Below, in pieces: positions 1 through 5,748 of a stretch of 5,748 bases of DNA. The DNA comes from Sphingobacteriales bacterium. Its GTDB lineage: Bacteria; Bacteroidota; Bacteroidia; Chitinophagales; Chitinophagaceae. The notes beneath the pieces are model-generated. The model was not told where the DNA came from. It did not search any database and worked only from the letters and a program-made list of their open reading frames with translations. Position 1 is the stretch's first letter. Every line of letters begins with the position of its first letter. The translations under genes were made by a program, and so were the position numbers. Location of the stretch: contig REAQ01000041.1 of the NCBI GenBank assembly GCA_004294195.1, forward strand, positions 1 to 5,748. Direction: 5' to 3'.

Positions 1-948
1 GGCATAGTCTTTCACCGTTGATGAAAGTCCACCGCCACCGGAATAGTATCCCAGGTTTTCATTCGGGAAATCCACGTATACTTTTTCACCGAGAATATCG
101 TCCTGTGCAGGGAAGGGCTTCATGCCGGTGGAATCATGGGTGTACAGTTTTACCAACCTGCTGTGTTTGTCTTTCGGTAGATAGAACCAGGTATCATTCA
201 TGCCGAGGGGATTAAAGATTCTTGTGCGGAAGAATTGCTCCAGGTTCATGCCGCTGATCACTTCCACTACAAGCCCCAGCACATCATCGCCGAGACTGTA
301 GGTCCATTTTTCTCCGGGGTTAGAGAATAGTGGCAGCTTGCCTAGTTTCCGCATGTCCGTAGATAATGAATGACCGCCCACACCAAGACCTGCGGTGATG
401 CCAAATTTTTTATAGAGTGCCTGTGCTTCGGGTGTGCCGATCTGCGCGTAGCCGATACCGGAAGTATGCGTGATCAGATCTTTGATGGTGATCTCTCGTT
501 TCGCGGGTTCACTGGTCCATGTAGTGTCTGCAAGATTGAACTTCGTGACTACTTGTGGCTTAGCGAATTCAGGAATATATCTTGATACGGGATCACTCAG
601 TGTAAGCTTACCTTCTTCCAAAAGGATGAGTATGGCTAAGGAAGTGATGGCCTTTGTTTGCGATGCGATGCGGAAGATATGGTCTGTCCGCATCGGGATT
701 TTCTTTTCCATGTCTGCAAAGCCGAATGCCTTGTTATAGACGATGTCTCCTTCCCTGGCGATAAACGCAACGCCGCCATTCACCAGTTTGGCATCGATCC
801 AATCCTGTATTTTTTTATCGATGCGTTTCAGCTTTTCATCAGAAAATCCTGCGCTGGCAGGAGTGGCAGGGGACAAAATTATTTTTGCCGTTTGTGCAGT
901 GGAGGCAAATACCGAACACATGCACAGGATGGTGAGCAGTTGTTTCAT
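1..948 (-). CDS. Exported serine hydrolase, beta-lactamase (class C/EstB-like) fold; 3' end outside window
   Basis: The open frame starts at an ATG (948-946) and runs 316 codons to the left edge without a stop, so the C-terminus is missing. Residues 1 to about 19 form a signal peptide (hydrophobic LLTILCMCSVFA, likely cleavage near STA|Q), so the enzyme is probably periplasmic or exported. The catalytic SxxK motif is S96-Q-T-K99, within RIASQTKAITSLAIL. The second-motif tyrosine is Y217, in WTYSLGDDVLGLVVEV. A glycine-rich stretch, YSGGGGLSST, lies at residues 302-311. These are features of the beta-lactamase/D-aminopeptidase/esterase EstB superfamily (Pfam Beta-lactamase). Members are usually around 400 residues or more, so the third motif (KTG/HTG-like) would lie beyond the edge. 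The substrate cannot be told from sequence; an esterase or peptidase acting on cell-wall or small ester substrates is as likely as a true beta-lactamase. It sits 19 bases after the preceding gene and is probably cotranscribed with it. Confidence 0.93.
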   Translation of the reverse strand, partial: MKQLLTILCMCSVFASTAQTAKIILSPATPASAGFSDEKLKRIDKKIQDWIDAKLVNGGVAFIAREGDIVYNKAFGFADMEKKIPMRTDHIFRIASQTKAITSLAILILLEEGKLTLSDPVSRYIPEFAKPQVVTKFNLADTTWTSEPAKREITIKDLITHTSGIGYAQIGTPEAQALYKKFGITAGLGVGGHSLSTDMRKLGKLPLFSNPGEKWTYSLGDDVLGLVVEVISGMNLEQFFRTRIFNPLGMNDTWFYLPKDKHSRLVKLYTHDSTGMKPFPAQDDILGEKVYVDFPNENLGYYSGGGGLSSTVKDYA

Positions 949-967
949 GTGAACAATATACCTATTT

Positions 968-1729
968 CTATTCTAGCGGCATACGTTGCGGCAGCAGTCC
1001 TTTTTGCCAGGCGCGGTAGGCTTCCAAAATGTAGGTGTGGAATTCCAGGTCCGTGGAATAGGCCGTGAATTCATAATCTGGTCGCCATGCTTTCATGAAG
1101 GTCTCCAGATCCCTGCCGTCTTTCAGTCCGGTGATGCGTTTGACGAGCGATTTGGAGAACCGGTAGTTGATGAATTTATCCTGCTCTTCCGTCATCAACC
1201 GGTTCTGTAACATGCGGAGGTTTCGGTTTCTGCGGAAGCGGAACATATTGATGATTTCGTTGGGATCAAAGCCTGGTGTACCACCAAATTCTGCGGAAGG
1301 TCCGTCTGATATGCGGAAGCCGCCCCGGGAAGTGCCGAGTACTTTATTGTACTTGTTTCGGAACTCCGTTGAGTCTTCCCGGTAGGACTTCTTTATCACG
1401 ATCACCTCTTTCAGCATCTTGTATTTATCAGCCATGCTCACCTGCAGGGACACATCGAAAGGATATCCGTATTTGATGTCCCTGACGGGGAACCAGATGG
1501 TGGATTTATTGCGATAGGTGAAATTGATGGAATCGGATTTAGACACTAGGATGGTGTAGGAGCCGGATGAGTCTGTGTACACGATGGTGCCCGAGGTGCT
1601 GGTCACTTTCACGGCTGCCACGATATATCTTCTTGATGAATCGAGTACGGTGCCTGACACGTAGGTATCCTGGGCGATAATCTGCTGGGAAAGGAAGAAG
1701 ATAAAGCAGAAAGTGTAAAGGTGTTTCAT
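968..1729 (-). CDS. Exported protein with CarboxypepD_reg-like domain and uncharacterised C-terminal region
   Basis: This 253-residue protein has a signal peptide (residues 1-19, FCFIFFLSQQIIA|Q). Residues about 22-98 resemble the carboxypeptidase regulatory-like beta-sandwich common in Bacteroidota exported proteins: TYVSGTVLDSS, then VTSTSGTIVYTDSSGSYTI. The same domain opens TonB-dependent SusC-type receptors, but this protein is far too short for a receptor and has no plug or barrel. Residues 105-253 are a separate, mostly charged region. It has KKSYREDS (113-120), an Arg-rich stretch FRFRRNRNLRMLQNR (163-177), and a C-terminal RPDYEFTAYSTDLEFHTYI (216-234). I believe similar proteins recur in Bacteroidota with no assigned function. 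The ATG start overlaps the purN stop in an ATGA, suggesting translational coupling. No enzyme motif is visible; a periplasmic or cell-surface role is inferred only from the signal peptide. Confidence 0.88.
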   Translation of the reverse strand: MKHLYTFCFIFFLSQQIIAQDTYVSGTVLDSSRRYIVAAVKVTSTSGTIVYTDSSGSYTILVSKSDSINFTYRNKSTIWFPVRDIKYGYPFDVSLQVSMADKYKMLKEVIVIKKSYREDSTEFRNKYNKVLGTSRGGFRISDGPSAEFGGTPGFDPNEIINMFRFRRNRNLRMLQNRLMTEEQDKFINYRFSKSLVKRITGLKDGRDLETFMKAWRPDYEFTAYSTDLEFHTYILEAYRAWQKGLLPQRMPLE

Positions 1730-2310
1730 CCGCGCGGTGTTTGGTTTAGCAGGTCTTTGATCACCCGGGGATAGAATTGGTGTTCCATCTGGTGTACTTT
1801 TTTGGCGATGGTGTCTGGGGTATCATCTGGAGAAACAGGTGTGACGGCTTGGAAGATATGTGTACCATGGTCGTATTTTTCATCCACCTTGTGGATGGTG
1901 ATGCCGGTTTCTGATTCGCCTGCTGCTTTAACGGCTTCGTGCACATGGAGGCCGTACATGCCCTTACCGCCATATTTTGGAAGCAGGGCGGGGTGGATGT
2001 TGATGATCTGACCGGGAAAAGCGTTGATGAGGGCCGAGGGCAGTTTCCATAAAAATCCAGCCAGGATGATAAGTGTGGGGTGGAGGGCAGAGATCTCCTC
2101 CACGTAGGCATTACCCCTGAAAAAAGGTTCTTTTTCGATGATCAGGGTGGGGATACCCTCTTTTTCCGCGATCTGGAGCACACCGGCCTGAGGCTTATTG
2201 CAGGCGATCAGGCTGATCTTCACGGAAGAATCTTCCCGGAAAAAATCGATGATAGCCTGCGCGTTTGAACCGTTTCCTGAGGCGAATATGACCAGATTAT
2301 GTTTTAGCAA
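1726..2310 (-). CDS. purN: Phosphoribosylglycinamide formyltransferase (GAR transformylase 1)
   Basis: PurN transfers the formyl group of 10-formyltetrahydrofolate to glycinamide ribonucleotide, the third step of cytoplasmic de novo purine synthesis. The 194-residue product has the usual length. The N-terminal phosphate-binding loop is FASGNGSN (9-16). The catalytic triad aligns with E. coli Asn106/His108/Asp144 as N104 and H106, in INIHPALLPKYGGKG, and D147, in DEKYDHGTHIFQ. The chosen start is a TTG (2310-2308). There is no ATG before residue 118, an in-frame TAA lies a few codons upstream (2334-2332), and the glycine loop needs nearly the whole N-terminus, so no other start fits except a few non-standard codons. 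No Shine-Dalgarno sequence is present. The start codon lies inside a heptamer repeat (see 2308-2328). The stop overlaps the next start by 4 bases. Its neighbours are not purine genes, so this is a stand-alone purN rather than part of a pur cluster. Confidence 0.97.
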   Translation of the reverse strand: MLKHNLVIFASGNGSNAQAIIDFFREDSSVKISLIACNKPQAGVLQIAEKEGIPTLIIEKEPFFRGNAYVEEISALHPTLIILAGFLWKLPSALINAFPGQIINIHPALLPKYGGKGMYGLHVHEAVKAAGESETGITIHKVDEKYDHGTHIFQAVTPVSPDDTPDTIAKKVHQMEHQFYPRVIKDLLNQTPRG

Positions 2311-2328
2311 TTGGCAATTGACAATTTG
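2308..2328. repeat. Heptamer tandem repeat, three copies (CAATTGG/CAATTGA/CAATTTG)
   Basis: Three contiguous 7-base units occur: CAATTGG (2308-2314), CAATTGA (2315-2321) and CAATTTG (2322-2328). Each of the first two contains the palindrome CAATTG. Read on the minus strand, the leftmost unit ends in the TTG that serves as the purN start codon, so the repeat overlaps the translation start. Confidence 0.75.
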
Positions 2329-2405
2329 AAATTAATTATTGGAAGGTATAAGGTTGAAGCAGAAAATGGGCGATTTCGTTTGGTTTTGAGCCAATTTTGG
2401 CCATT

Positions 2406-2437
2406 TTTTAGCAAATTTCGGGCATTTTGCGCTAAAA
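2406..2437 (-). other. AT-rich hairpin in the spacer core
   Basis: TTTTAGC (2406-2412) and GCTAAAA (2431-2437) are exact inverted repeats. The adjoining GCAAA (2411-2415) and TTTGC (2426-2430) can extend or compete for the stem, with a two-base bulge. In the minus-strand transcript this would fold about 95-130 bases before purN. The stem is A/T-dominated and has no strong GC base followed by a U tract on the transcript strand, so I do not call it a terminator. Confidence 0.4.
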
Positions 2438-2444
2438 CGGGCTT

Positions 2445-2472
2445 CCAACCTCCAACCTCCACCTTCAACCTT
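2445..2472. repeat. Pyrimidine-rich heptamer array, four units
   Basis: Two exact copies of CCAACCT (2445-2451, 2452-2458) are followed by two degenerate units, CCACCTT (2459-2465) and CAACCTT (2466-2472). The array has the same 7-base period as the repeat at the other end of the spacer but a different sequence. The last unit crosses the stop codon of the DUF6787 gene. Confidence 0.7.
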
Positions 2473-2761
2473 TCTTCCGTCCAGACAGCCACCGCAGAAT
2501 CTTCTTCTCATAGTTCCAGAAGAACCTGAACTGCCCAAAAAAGACAGAAACGATCAGGATGATGACCTGGTAGCCGAAGATGAGGACGATGAGCCGAACA
2601 AGCAGCTTCCAGCCCCAGTGGGTTGCATCCGTGAATCCCAGCCAGCCAGGGAGGGAACGGGAGATCCAGGCCGTCAGCGTACCGGTGACGGCGAAAGTGC
2701 AAAGGATGAGGAATAGTTGGGTCCCATCGACCTTCCATTTGGCCTTAAGCTTTTCAAACAT
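2465..2761 (-). CDS. Small two-helix membrane protein, DUF6787-like
   Basis: The 98-residue protein begins MFEKLKAKWKVDGTQLF. It has two hydrophobic segments, about residues 14-34 (LFLILCTFAVTGTLTAW) and 53-76 (LLVRLIVLIFGYQVIILIVS), and a basic tail with FGQFRFFWNYEKKILRW (75-91). This matches my recollection of the DUF6787 family of Bacteroidota inner-membrane proteins: a conserved LKxKWKVxGxQLFLILCTFA opening and an FGQFxFF segment after the second helix. Function is unknown. The frame stays open upstream to a possible ATG at 2881, but the extra 40 residues are Cys/Arg-rich, lie in the divergent intergenic region and do not belong to the family pattern, so the start at 2761 is preferred. 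No Shine-Dalgarno sequence is present. The last residues (GRKKG, stop) coincide with a repeat arm, so the C-terminus may have been reshaped by that element. Whether it is cotranscribed with purN across the 154-base spacer is unclear. Confidence 0.82.
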   Translation of the reverse strand: MFEKLKAKWKVDGTQLFLILCTFAVTGTLTAWISRSLPGWLGFTDATHWGWKLLVRLIVLIFGYQVIILIVSVFFGQFRFFWNYEKKILRWLSGRKKG

Positions 2762-2870
2762 CAGCAACAGGGATAAAAATTTTTGTGGATGTGTTGACAG
2801 TGAAGGTATCAAAGGATATGAAACAAATCTGATTACAGTTCTCTGACAATCGATAGTGCAAAGATTCCAC

Positions 2871-2890
2871 AATCTGCGCAAATCCGCGCC
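2871..2890. repeat. Tandem decamer AATCTGCGCA / AATCCGCGCC
   Basis: Two adjacent 10-base units match at 8 of 10 positions. They lie in the divergent intergenic region (2762-2998) upstream of the actA promoter. They could be an operator-like site or a fragment of an interspersed repeat. Apart from this and the promoter, I see no gene or stable structure in that stretch. Confidence 0.35.
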
Positions 2891-2919
2891 AGCACTGGGT
2901 TAAAAAAAATTAAATGATG

Positions 2920-2952
2920 TTGATATTTTGTTAGCATGGTAGCTTATTTTTG
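2920..2952 (+). promoter_or_regulatory. Bacteroidota-type promoter for the act operon
   Basis: TATTTTTG (2945-2952) fits the Bacteroidota -7 consensus TAnnTTTG exactly. A TTG at 2920-2922 lies 22 bases upstream, within the range of the -33 element, and is preceded by an A-rich tract (2901-2914). Transcription would start near 2958, giving a leader of about 40 bases before the ATG at 2999. This also argues against the upstream in-frame ATG at 2936, which lies between the two promoter elements. Confidence 0.65.
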
Positions 2953-2998
2953 CAGCCTAAGTGGGAATTTGACCGCTTATCATCAATCAATAGCGATT

Positions 2999-4255
2999 AT
3001 GAGTCATCATCGATCCATTGTCTCATCTCTTTGTGCCGTTGTTATTTTTGTGTTTTCGCTGACATTTTCCACCGGGGTTCAGGCCCAGGACGGTAAGGCG
3101 CTTTTTCAGCAAAAGTGTGCTTCCTGTCATGCTATTGACAAGAATCTAACAGGGCCGGCATTGAAAGGCGTTGAAGACCGTTGGCCCAACAAAGCAGACA
3201 TTTATAGGTGGATTAGGAACAGTGCTGCATTGATCAAAGAGGGTCATCCCCGCGCTGTTGAAGTTTTCACGGAGTATAAGAAAGTCCAGATGACCGCCTT
3301 TCCGGAATTGAAAGATGCGGACATTGATGCGATCCTGGCTTATATTAATACACCAAAACCTGAGCCTATTGACGGTGATAAAGGCGGTAATGGTGTCCCT
3401 GTCAGCAACAAAGCCGCAGAAAGCGACAGCGCCCTGATCTTCGGTATCCTCACCATCATCCTCGCAGTGATTGCATTGATCCTTTTGCAAGTAAACAGCA
3501 ACCTAAAGCGTCTTTCTGATGATGCAGATGGAGTACCGTCGCCAGAACCACTTCCTTTCTGGAGAAACAAAGCATACATCGCGCTGGGTGCCATCGTCCT
3601 CTTCATGGTCGGCGGTTACCTGCTCTTCCAGGGGGCATCCGGACTGGGCCGCTCGCAGAAATACCAACCAGAACAACCTATCTATTATTCTCATACCGTG
3701 CACGCTGGTGTAAACCAGATCAGCTGTTTGTATTGCCACAATGGTGCGATGCAAGGCAAGCACGCGAATATCCCAAGTGTGAATGTTTGTATGAACTGCC
3801 ACATGGGTATAAACGAATATGCAAAAGGCCCCAAACTGTATCGTGAAGACGGTACCGAGGTAGATGGTACCGCTGAGATTCAGAAGCTGTATCAGTATGC
3901 CGGATGGGATCCCGCAACCAAAACTTACAATGGCAAAGGTTCACCCATCGAGTGGGTGCGTATCCACAATCTGCCTGACCACGTCTATTTCAATCACGCC
4001 CAGCACGTGACCGTAGGTAAGCAAGCTTGCCAGACTTGTCACGGTGAGATCCAGAAAATGGGTGAAGTATACCAATACTCTGACCTGAGCATGGGCTGGT
4101 GTATCAACTGTCACCGCGAATCCAAAGTTCAGTTCACCGATAACAAGTTCTACAGCATCTACGAGAAATTCCACGAAGACCTGAAGAACAAGAAAATGGA
4201 CAGTGTGACCGTGGAAAAGATCGGCGGTACAGAATGTATGAAATGCCACTATTAA
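2999..4255 (+). CDS. actA: ACIII subunit ActA, hexahaem cytochrome c (monohaem domain fused to pentahaem domain)
   Basis: ActA is the multihaem electron-transfer subunit of alternative complex III, which oxidises quinol in the membrane and passes electrons towards a terminal oxidase. From the start at 2999 the protein has 418 residues. Residues 1-29 are a signal peptide ending VQA|Q. A class I cytochrome c domain follows (about 30-118), with CASCH (C40-H44) and a likely axial Met at M98. Two hydrophobic segments lie at about 145-164 and 191-210. The C-terminal part carries five more CXXCH sites: CLYCH (243), CMNCH (264), CQTCH (344), CINCH (368) and CMKCH (413). There are extra histidines for bis-His ligation, e.g. 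YFNHAQHV at 330-337. An in-frame ATG at 2936 would add 21 residues without signal-peptide character and overlaps the promoter, so it is rejected. The start has no Shine-Dalgarno sequence. actB follows after 62 bases on the same strand, the usual ACIII order. Confidence 0.93.
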   Translation: MSHHRSIVSSLCAVVIFVFSLTFSTGVQAQDGKALFQQKCASCHAIDKNLTGPALKGVEDRWPNKADIYRWIRNSAALIKEGHPRAVEVFTEYKKVQMTAFPELKDADIDAILAYINTPKPEPIDGDKGGNGVPVSNKAAESDSALIFGILTIILAVIALILLQVNSNLKRLSDDADGVPSPEPLPFWRNKAYIALGAIVLFMVGGYLLFQGASGLGRSQKYQPEQPIYYSHTVHAGVNQISCLYCHNGAMQGKHANIPSVNVCMNCHMGINEYAKGPKLYREDGTEVDGTAEIQKLYQYAGWDPATKTYNGKGSPIEWVRIHNLPDHVYFNHAQHVTVGKQACQTCHGEIQKMGEVYQYSDLSMGWCINCHRESKVQFTDNKFYSIYEKFHEDLKNKKMDSVTVEKIGGTECMKCHY

Positions 4256-4317
4256 TTCAAGACTGGTCTTAACCCGTCCTGAATTTCCTGAACCTAACTT
4301 CAATTTACAAGAGCAAT

Positions 4318-5748
4318 ATGGAGCAAAAAAAGTACTGGCAATCTTTTGGCGAACTGAACAAGAGTGACGCTTATGAGAACAGTATCCAGAATGAGTTCGC
4401 AGAGGACCTGCCTGTAGAACCGGGAGATGGCAAACTGTTGGATGCCAAGACCCCCAGGCGCGACTTCCTGAAGTATCTTGGTTTCAGCACTGCTGCGGCC
4501 ATGGCTGCTGCGAGCTGCGAAATGCCCGTGAAGAAAGCGATACCCTACCTGAATAAGCCTGATACCGTAGTGCCAGGCATTCCGGATTATTATGCGAGCA
4601 CGGTAGTGCAAGACAATGAAGTAGTTCCTGTTGTTGTGAAAGTGCGCGATGGCCGCCCCATCAAAGTAGAAGGTAATGACCTGTCCACCCTCACCGGTGG
4701 CGGTACTTCTGCAAGGGTGCAAGCCTCCGTACTCAACATATATGATACGGCCCGTTTGACTTATCCTATGCAGAATGATGGCAAGGAATTCAAAGAGGTA
4801 TCTACGTATGAAGCGTTCGACAAAATGGTTGGCGAAGCCTTTGCCGGCCTTGGCGGTGCTCCCGTAGTGCTCCTTACATCTTCTGTATCCTCACCCTCTA
4901 CAAAACAAGTGATCGCCGATTTTCTGGCGAAATACCCCGGCGGAAGACATGTGCAATACGATGCACTGTCGTACTCCGGTTTGTTGCTGGCCAATGAAGC
5001 ATCCTATGGCAAGCGCGCGATCCCTTCCTATCATTTCGAAAATGCGAAGGTGATCGTGAGCCTTGGCGCGGATTTCCTCGGTACATGGCTCAGCCCCGTG
5101 CAGTTTGCACATGCATACAGCAAGGGCAGAAGGGTGAATGCTGCAAATCCTGAGATGAGCAAGCACATCCAATTTGAAAGCATGCTCTCCATGACGGGTG
5201 CCAATGCTGATGAAAGGTATGTACATCGTCCATCTGAAACCGGTGCTGTTGCCCTCAACCTGCTTTCTCGTTTAGGCGGTGCCGTTAGTGTACCTGCTGT
5301 TGCGGATGCAAGGCTGAAGAAAGGCCTGGATCTGGCGGCCAACCTGTTGAAAACAGCAGGTGGTAACGCGCTCGTGGTGTCTGGCAGCAACGATCCCAAT
5401 GTACAGATCGTGGTGAACGCCATCAACGAAGCCATCGGTGCCAATGGCAAAACCATCAACTGGTCTTCTACACTCAGCGCAGTGCAGGCGGTTGATAAAG
5501 ACATGGTGCAGCTGGTTGCCGATATGAATGAAGGCAAGGTTGGTGCGTTGTTGATTCATGATGTGAATCCTGCGTACGACTACTTTGACGCGAAGAAATT
5601 TGCCGATGGCATTAAGAAAGTAAAAGTCACCGTAGCGTTCAACGAAAGACTGGACGAGACGGCACAGCTTTGTAAATATGTAGCTCCGGACCATCATTAC
5701 TTGGAGAGCTGGGGAGATGCAGAAGCAAAATCAGGTTACCTGAGTTTC
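4318..5748 (+). CDS. actB: ACIII subunit ActB, molybdopterin-oxidoreductase-like; N-terminal 477 residues only
   Basis: The frame opens at ATG 4318 and stays open to the right edge. ActB proteins are about 1000 residues, so roughly half is missing, including the C-terminal ferredoxin-like domain that carries the Fe-S clusters in this family. Residues 1-45 form the extension typical of Bacteroidota ActB (KKYWQSFGEL, then NEFAEDLP), as in the family called TAT-variant-translocated molybdopterin oxidoreductase. A twin-arginine signal, PRRDFLKYLGFSTAAAMA (46-63), sits internally rather than at the very N-terminus. AAASC with C67 follows and could be a lipidation site. Residues about 90-477 are the molybdopterin-oxidoreductase-like domain. 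Only two cysteines, C67 and C452, occur in the visible part, so the usual N-terminal CxxCxxxC cluster motif is absent. This agrees with ActB not being a catalytic molybdoenzyme. The protein acts on the periplasmic side of the complex with ActA. Confidence 0.94.
   Translation, partial: MEQKKYWQSFGELNKSDAYENSIQNEFAEDLPVEPGDGKLLDAKTPRRDFLKYLGFSTAAAMAAASCEMPVKKAIPYLNKPDTVVPGIPDYYASTVVQDNEVVPVVVKVRDGRPIKVEGNDLSTLTGGGTSARVQASVLNIYDTARLTYPMQNDGKEFKEVSTYEAFDKMVGEAFAGLGGAPVVLLTSSVSSPSTKQVIADFLAKYPGGRHVQYDALSYSGLLLANEASYGKRAIPSYHFENAKVIVSLGADFLGTWLSPVQFAHAYSKGRRVNAANPEMSKHIQFESMLSMTGANADERYVHRPSETGAVALNLLSRLGGAVSVPAVADARLKKGLDLAANLLKTAGGNALVVSGSNDPNVQIVVNAINEAIGANGKTINWSSTLSAVQAVDKDMVQLVADMNEGKVGALLIHDVNPAYDYFDAKKFADGIKKVKVTVAFNERLDETAQLCKYVAPDHHYLESWGDAEAKSGYLSF

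Larger units (their letters stand above)
2302..2478. repeat. Composite repeat-built spacer between DUF6787 gene and purN
   Basis: The non-coding gap is 154 bases (2311-2464), but its repeat structure reaches into both neighbours. From left to right it holds a heptamer tandem array (2308-2328), an AT-rich stretch, an inverted-repeat arm (2341-2359), an AT-rich core with a hairpin (2406-2437), and a pyrimidine heptamer array with the opposite arm (2445-2478). TTTTAGCAA occurs both at 2302-2310, over the purN start, and at 2406-2414 in the core. The core is rich in A/T runs, unlike the flanking coding sequence. This arrangement resembles a non-coding interspersed repeat of REP or MITE type. No transposase and no target-site duplication were seen, so that label is inference. 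Confidence 0.55.
2341..2478. repeat. Inverted repeat flanking the spacer core
   Basis: The left arm is GGAAG (2341-2345), 4 bases, then AAGGTTGAAG (2350-2359). The right arm is CTTCAACCTT (2463-2472), one base, then CTTCC (2474-2478). The 10-base inner arms are exact reverse complements and the 5-base outer arms also match. The right arm lies over the last codons and the TGA stop of the DUF6787 gene. About 100 bases separate the arms, so they look more like element ends than a simple terminator. Confidence 0.6.

Noticed and set aside
658..1068. Plus-strand open frame of 136 codons
   Set aside because: It is antisense to the serine hydrolase and the exported protein, spans the gap between them, and its translation has no recognisable domain.
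2800..2830. Minus-strand -7 box for the DUF6787 gene (TATCCTTTG)
   Set aside because: It has three bases instead of two between TA and TTTG, and no TTG lies at a suitable distance upstream, so it is not called.
2762..2881. N-terminal extension of the DUF6787 gene to an ATG at 2881
   Set aside because: The added 40 residues lie in the divergent intergenic region, have no family resemblance, and would put the start on top of the tandem decamer. The ATG at 2761 gives the expected family N-terminus.
2936..2998. Upstream ATG for actA at 2936
   Set aside because: It lies between the -33 and -7 elements of the best promoter, and the added residues would bury the signal peptide behind 21 polar and mixed residues.
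4259..4272. Short inverted repeat AAGACTGGTCTT between actA and actB, as a terminator
   Set aside because: The stem is at most 4-5 pairs with a 2-4 base loop and no T run, and the genes belong to one operon.
4300..4722. Minus-strand open frame of 140 codons
   Set aside because: It is antisense to the start of actB, whose plus-strand translation is clearly real; a shadow frame.
5272..5697. Minus-strand open frame of 141 codons (and the overlapping 5031-5537 frame)
   Set aside because: Both are antisense to actB coding sequence, with no domain signal.

Overview
The window looks like chromosomal DNA of a Bacteroidota bacterium, most likely of the Chitinophagaceae or a close relative. Four things point there. 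A promoter matches the Bacteroidota sigma-A form (TTG, then TAnnTTTG). None of the five gene starts has a clear Shine-Dalgarno sequence. An exported protein has a CarboxypepD_reg-like domain. The start of an alternative complex III (ACIII) operon carries the N-terminal extension typical of Bacteroidota ActB. The family-level placement is inference from protein style, not from a database match.

Minus strand, positions 1-2761: a run of four genes read right to left. They are a small two-helix membrane protein of the DUF6787 type (2761-2465), purN for the folate-dependent purine-synthesis formyltransferase (2310-1726, TTG start), an exported protein with a CarboxypepD_reg-like domain (1729-968, overlapping purN by 4 bases), and an exported beta-lactamase-fold serine hydrolase (from 948, running off the left edge). 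The last three are packed tightly enough to be one transcript. The 154-base spacer between the DUF6787 gene and purN is not ordinary intergenic sequence. It holds heptamer tandem repeats at both ends, an inverted repeat and an internal hairpin. Its edges run into both genes, covering the stop codon of one and the start codon of the other.

Positions 2762-2998: divergent intergenic region with a tandem decamer and one good promoter facing right.

Plus strand, positions 2999-5748: actA (complete), encoding a membrane-anchored cytochrome with six CXXCH haem sites, and actB (cut by the right edge), encoding the molybdopterin-oxidoreductase-like subunit. Together they are the first two subunits of ACIII, the quinol:electron-acceptor oxidoreductase that replaces the cytochrome bc1 complex in these bacteria. 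The remaining subunits would be expected beyond the right edge.

I did not find a convincing undescribed system. The two most worthwhile points are the repeat-built spacer that seems to supply the purN start codon, and the monohaem cytochrome domain joined to the front of the pentahaem ActA.
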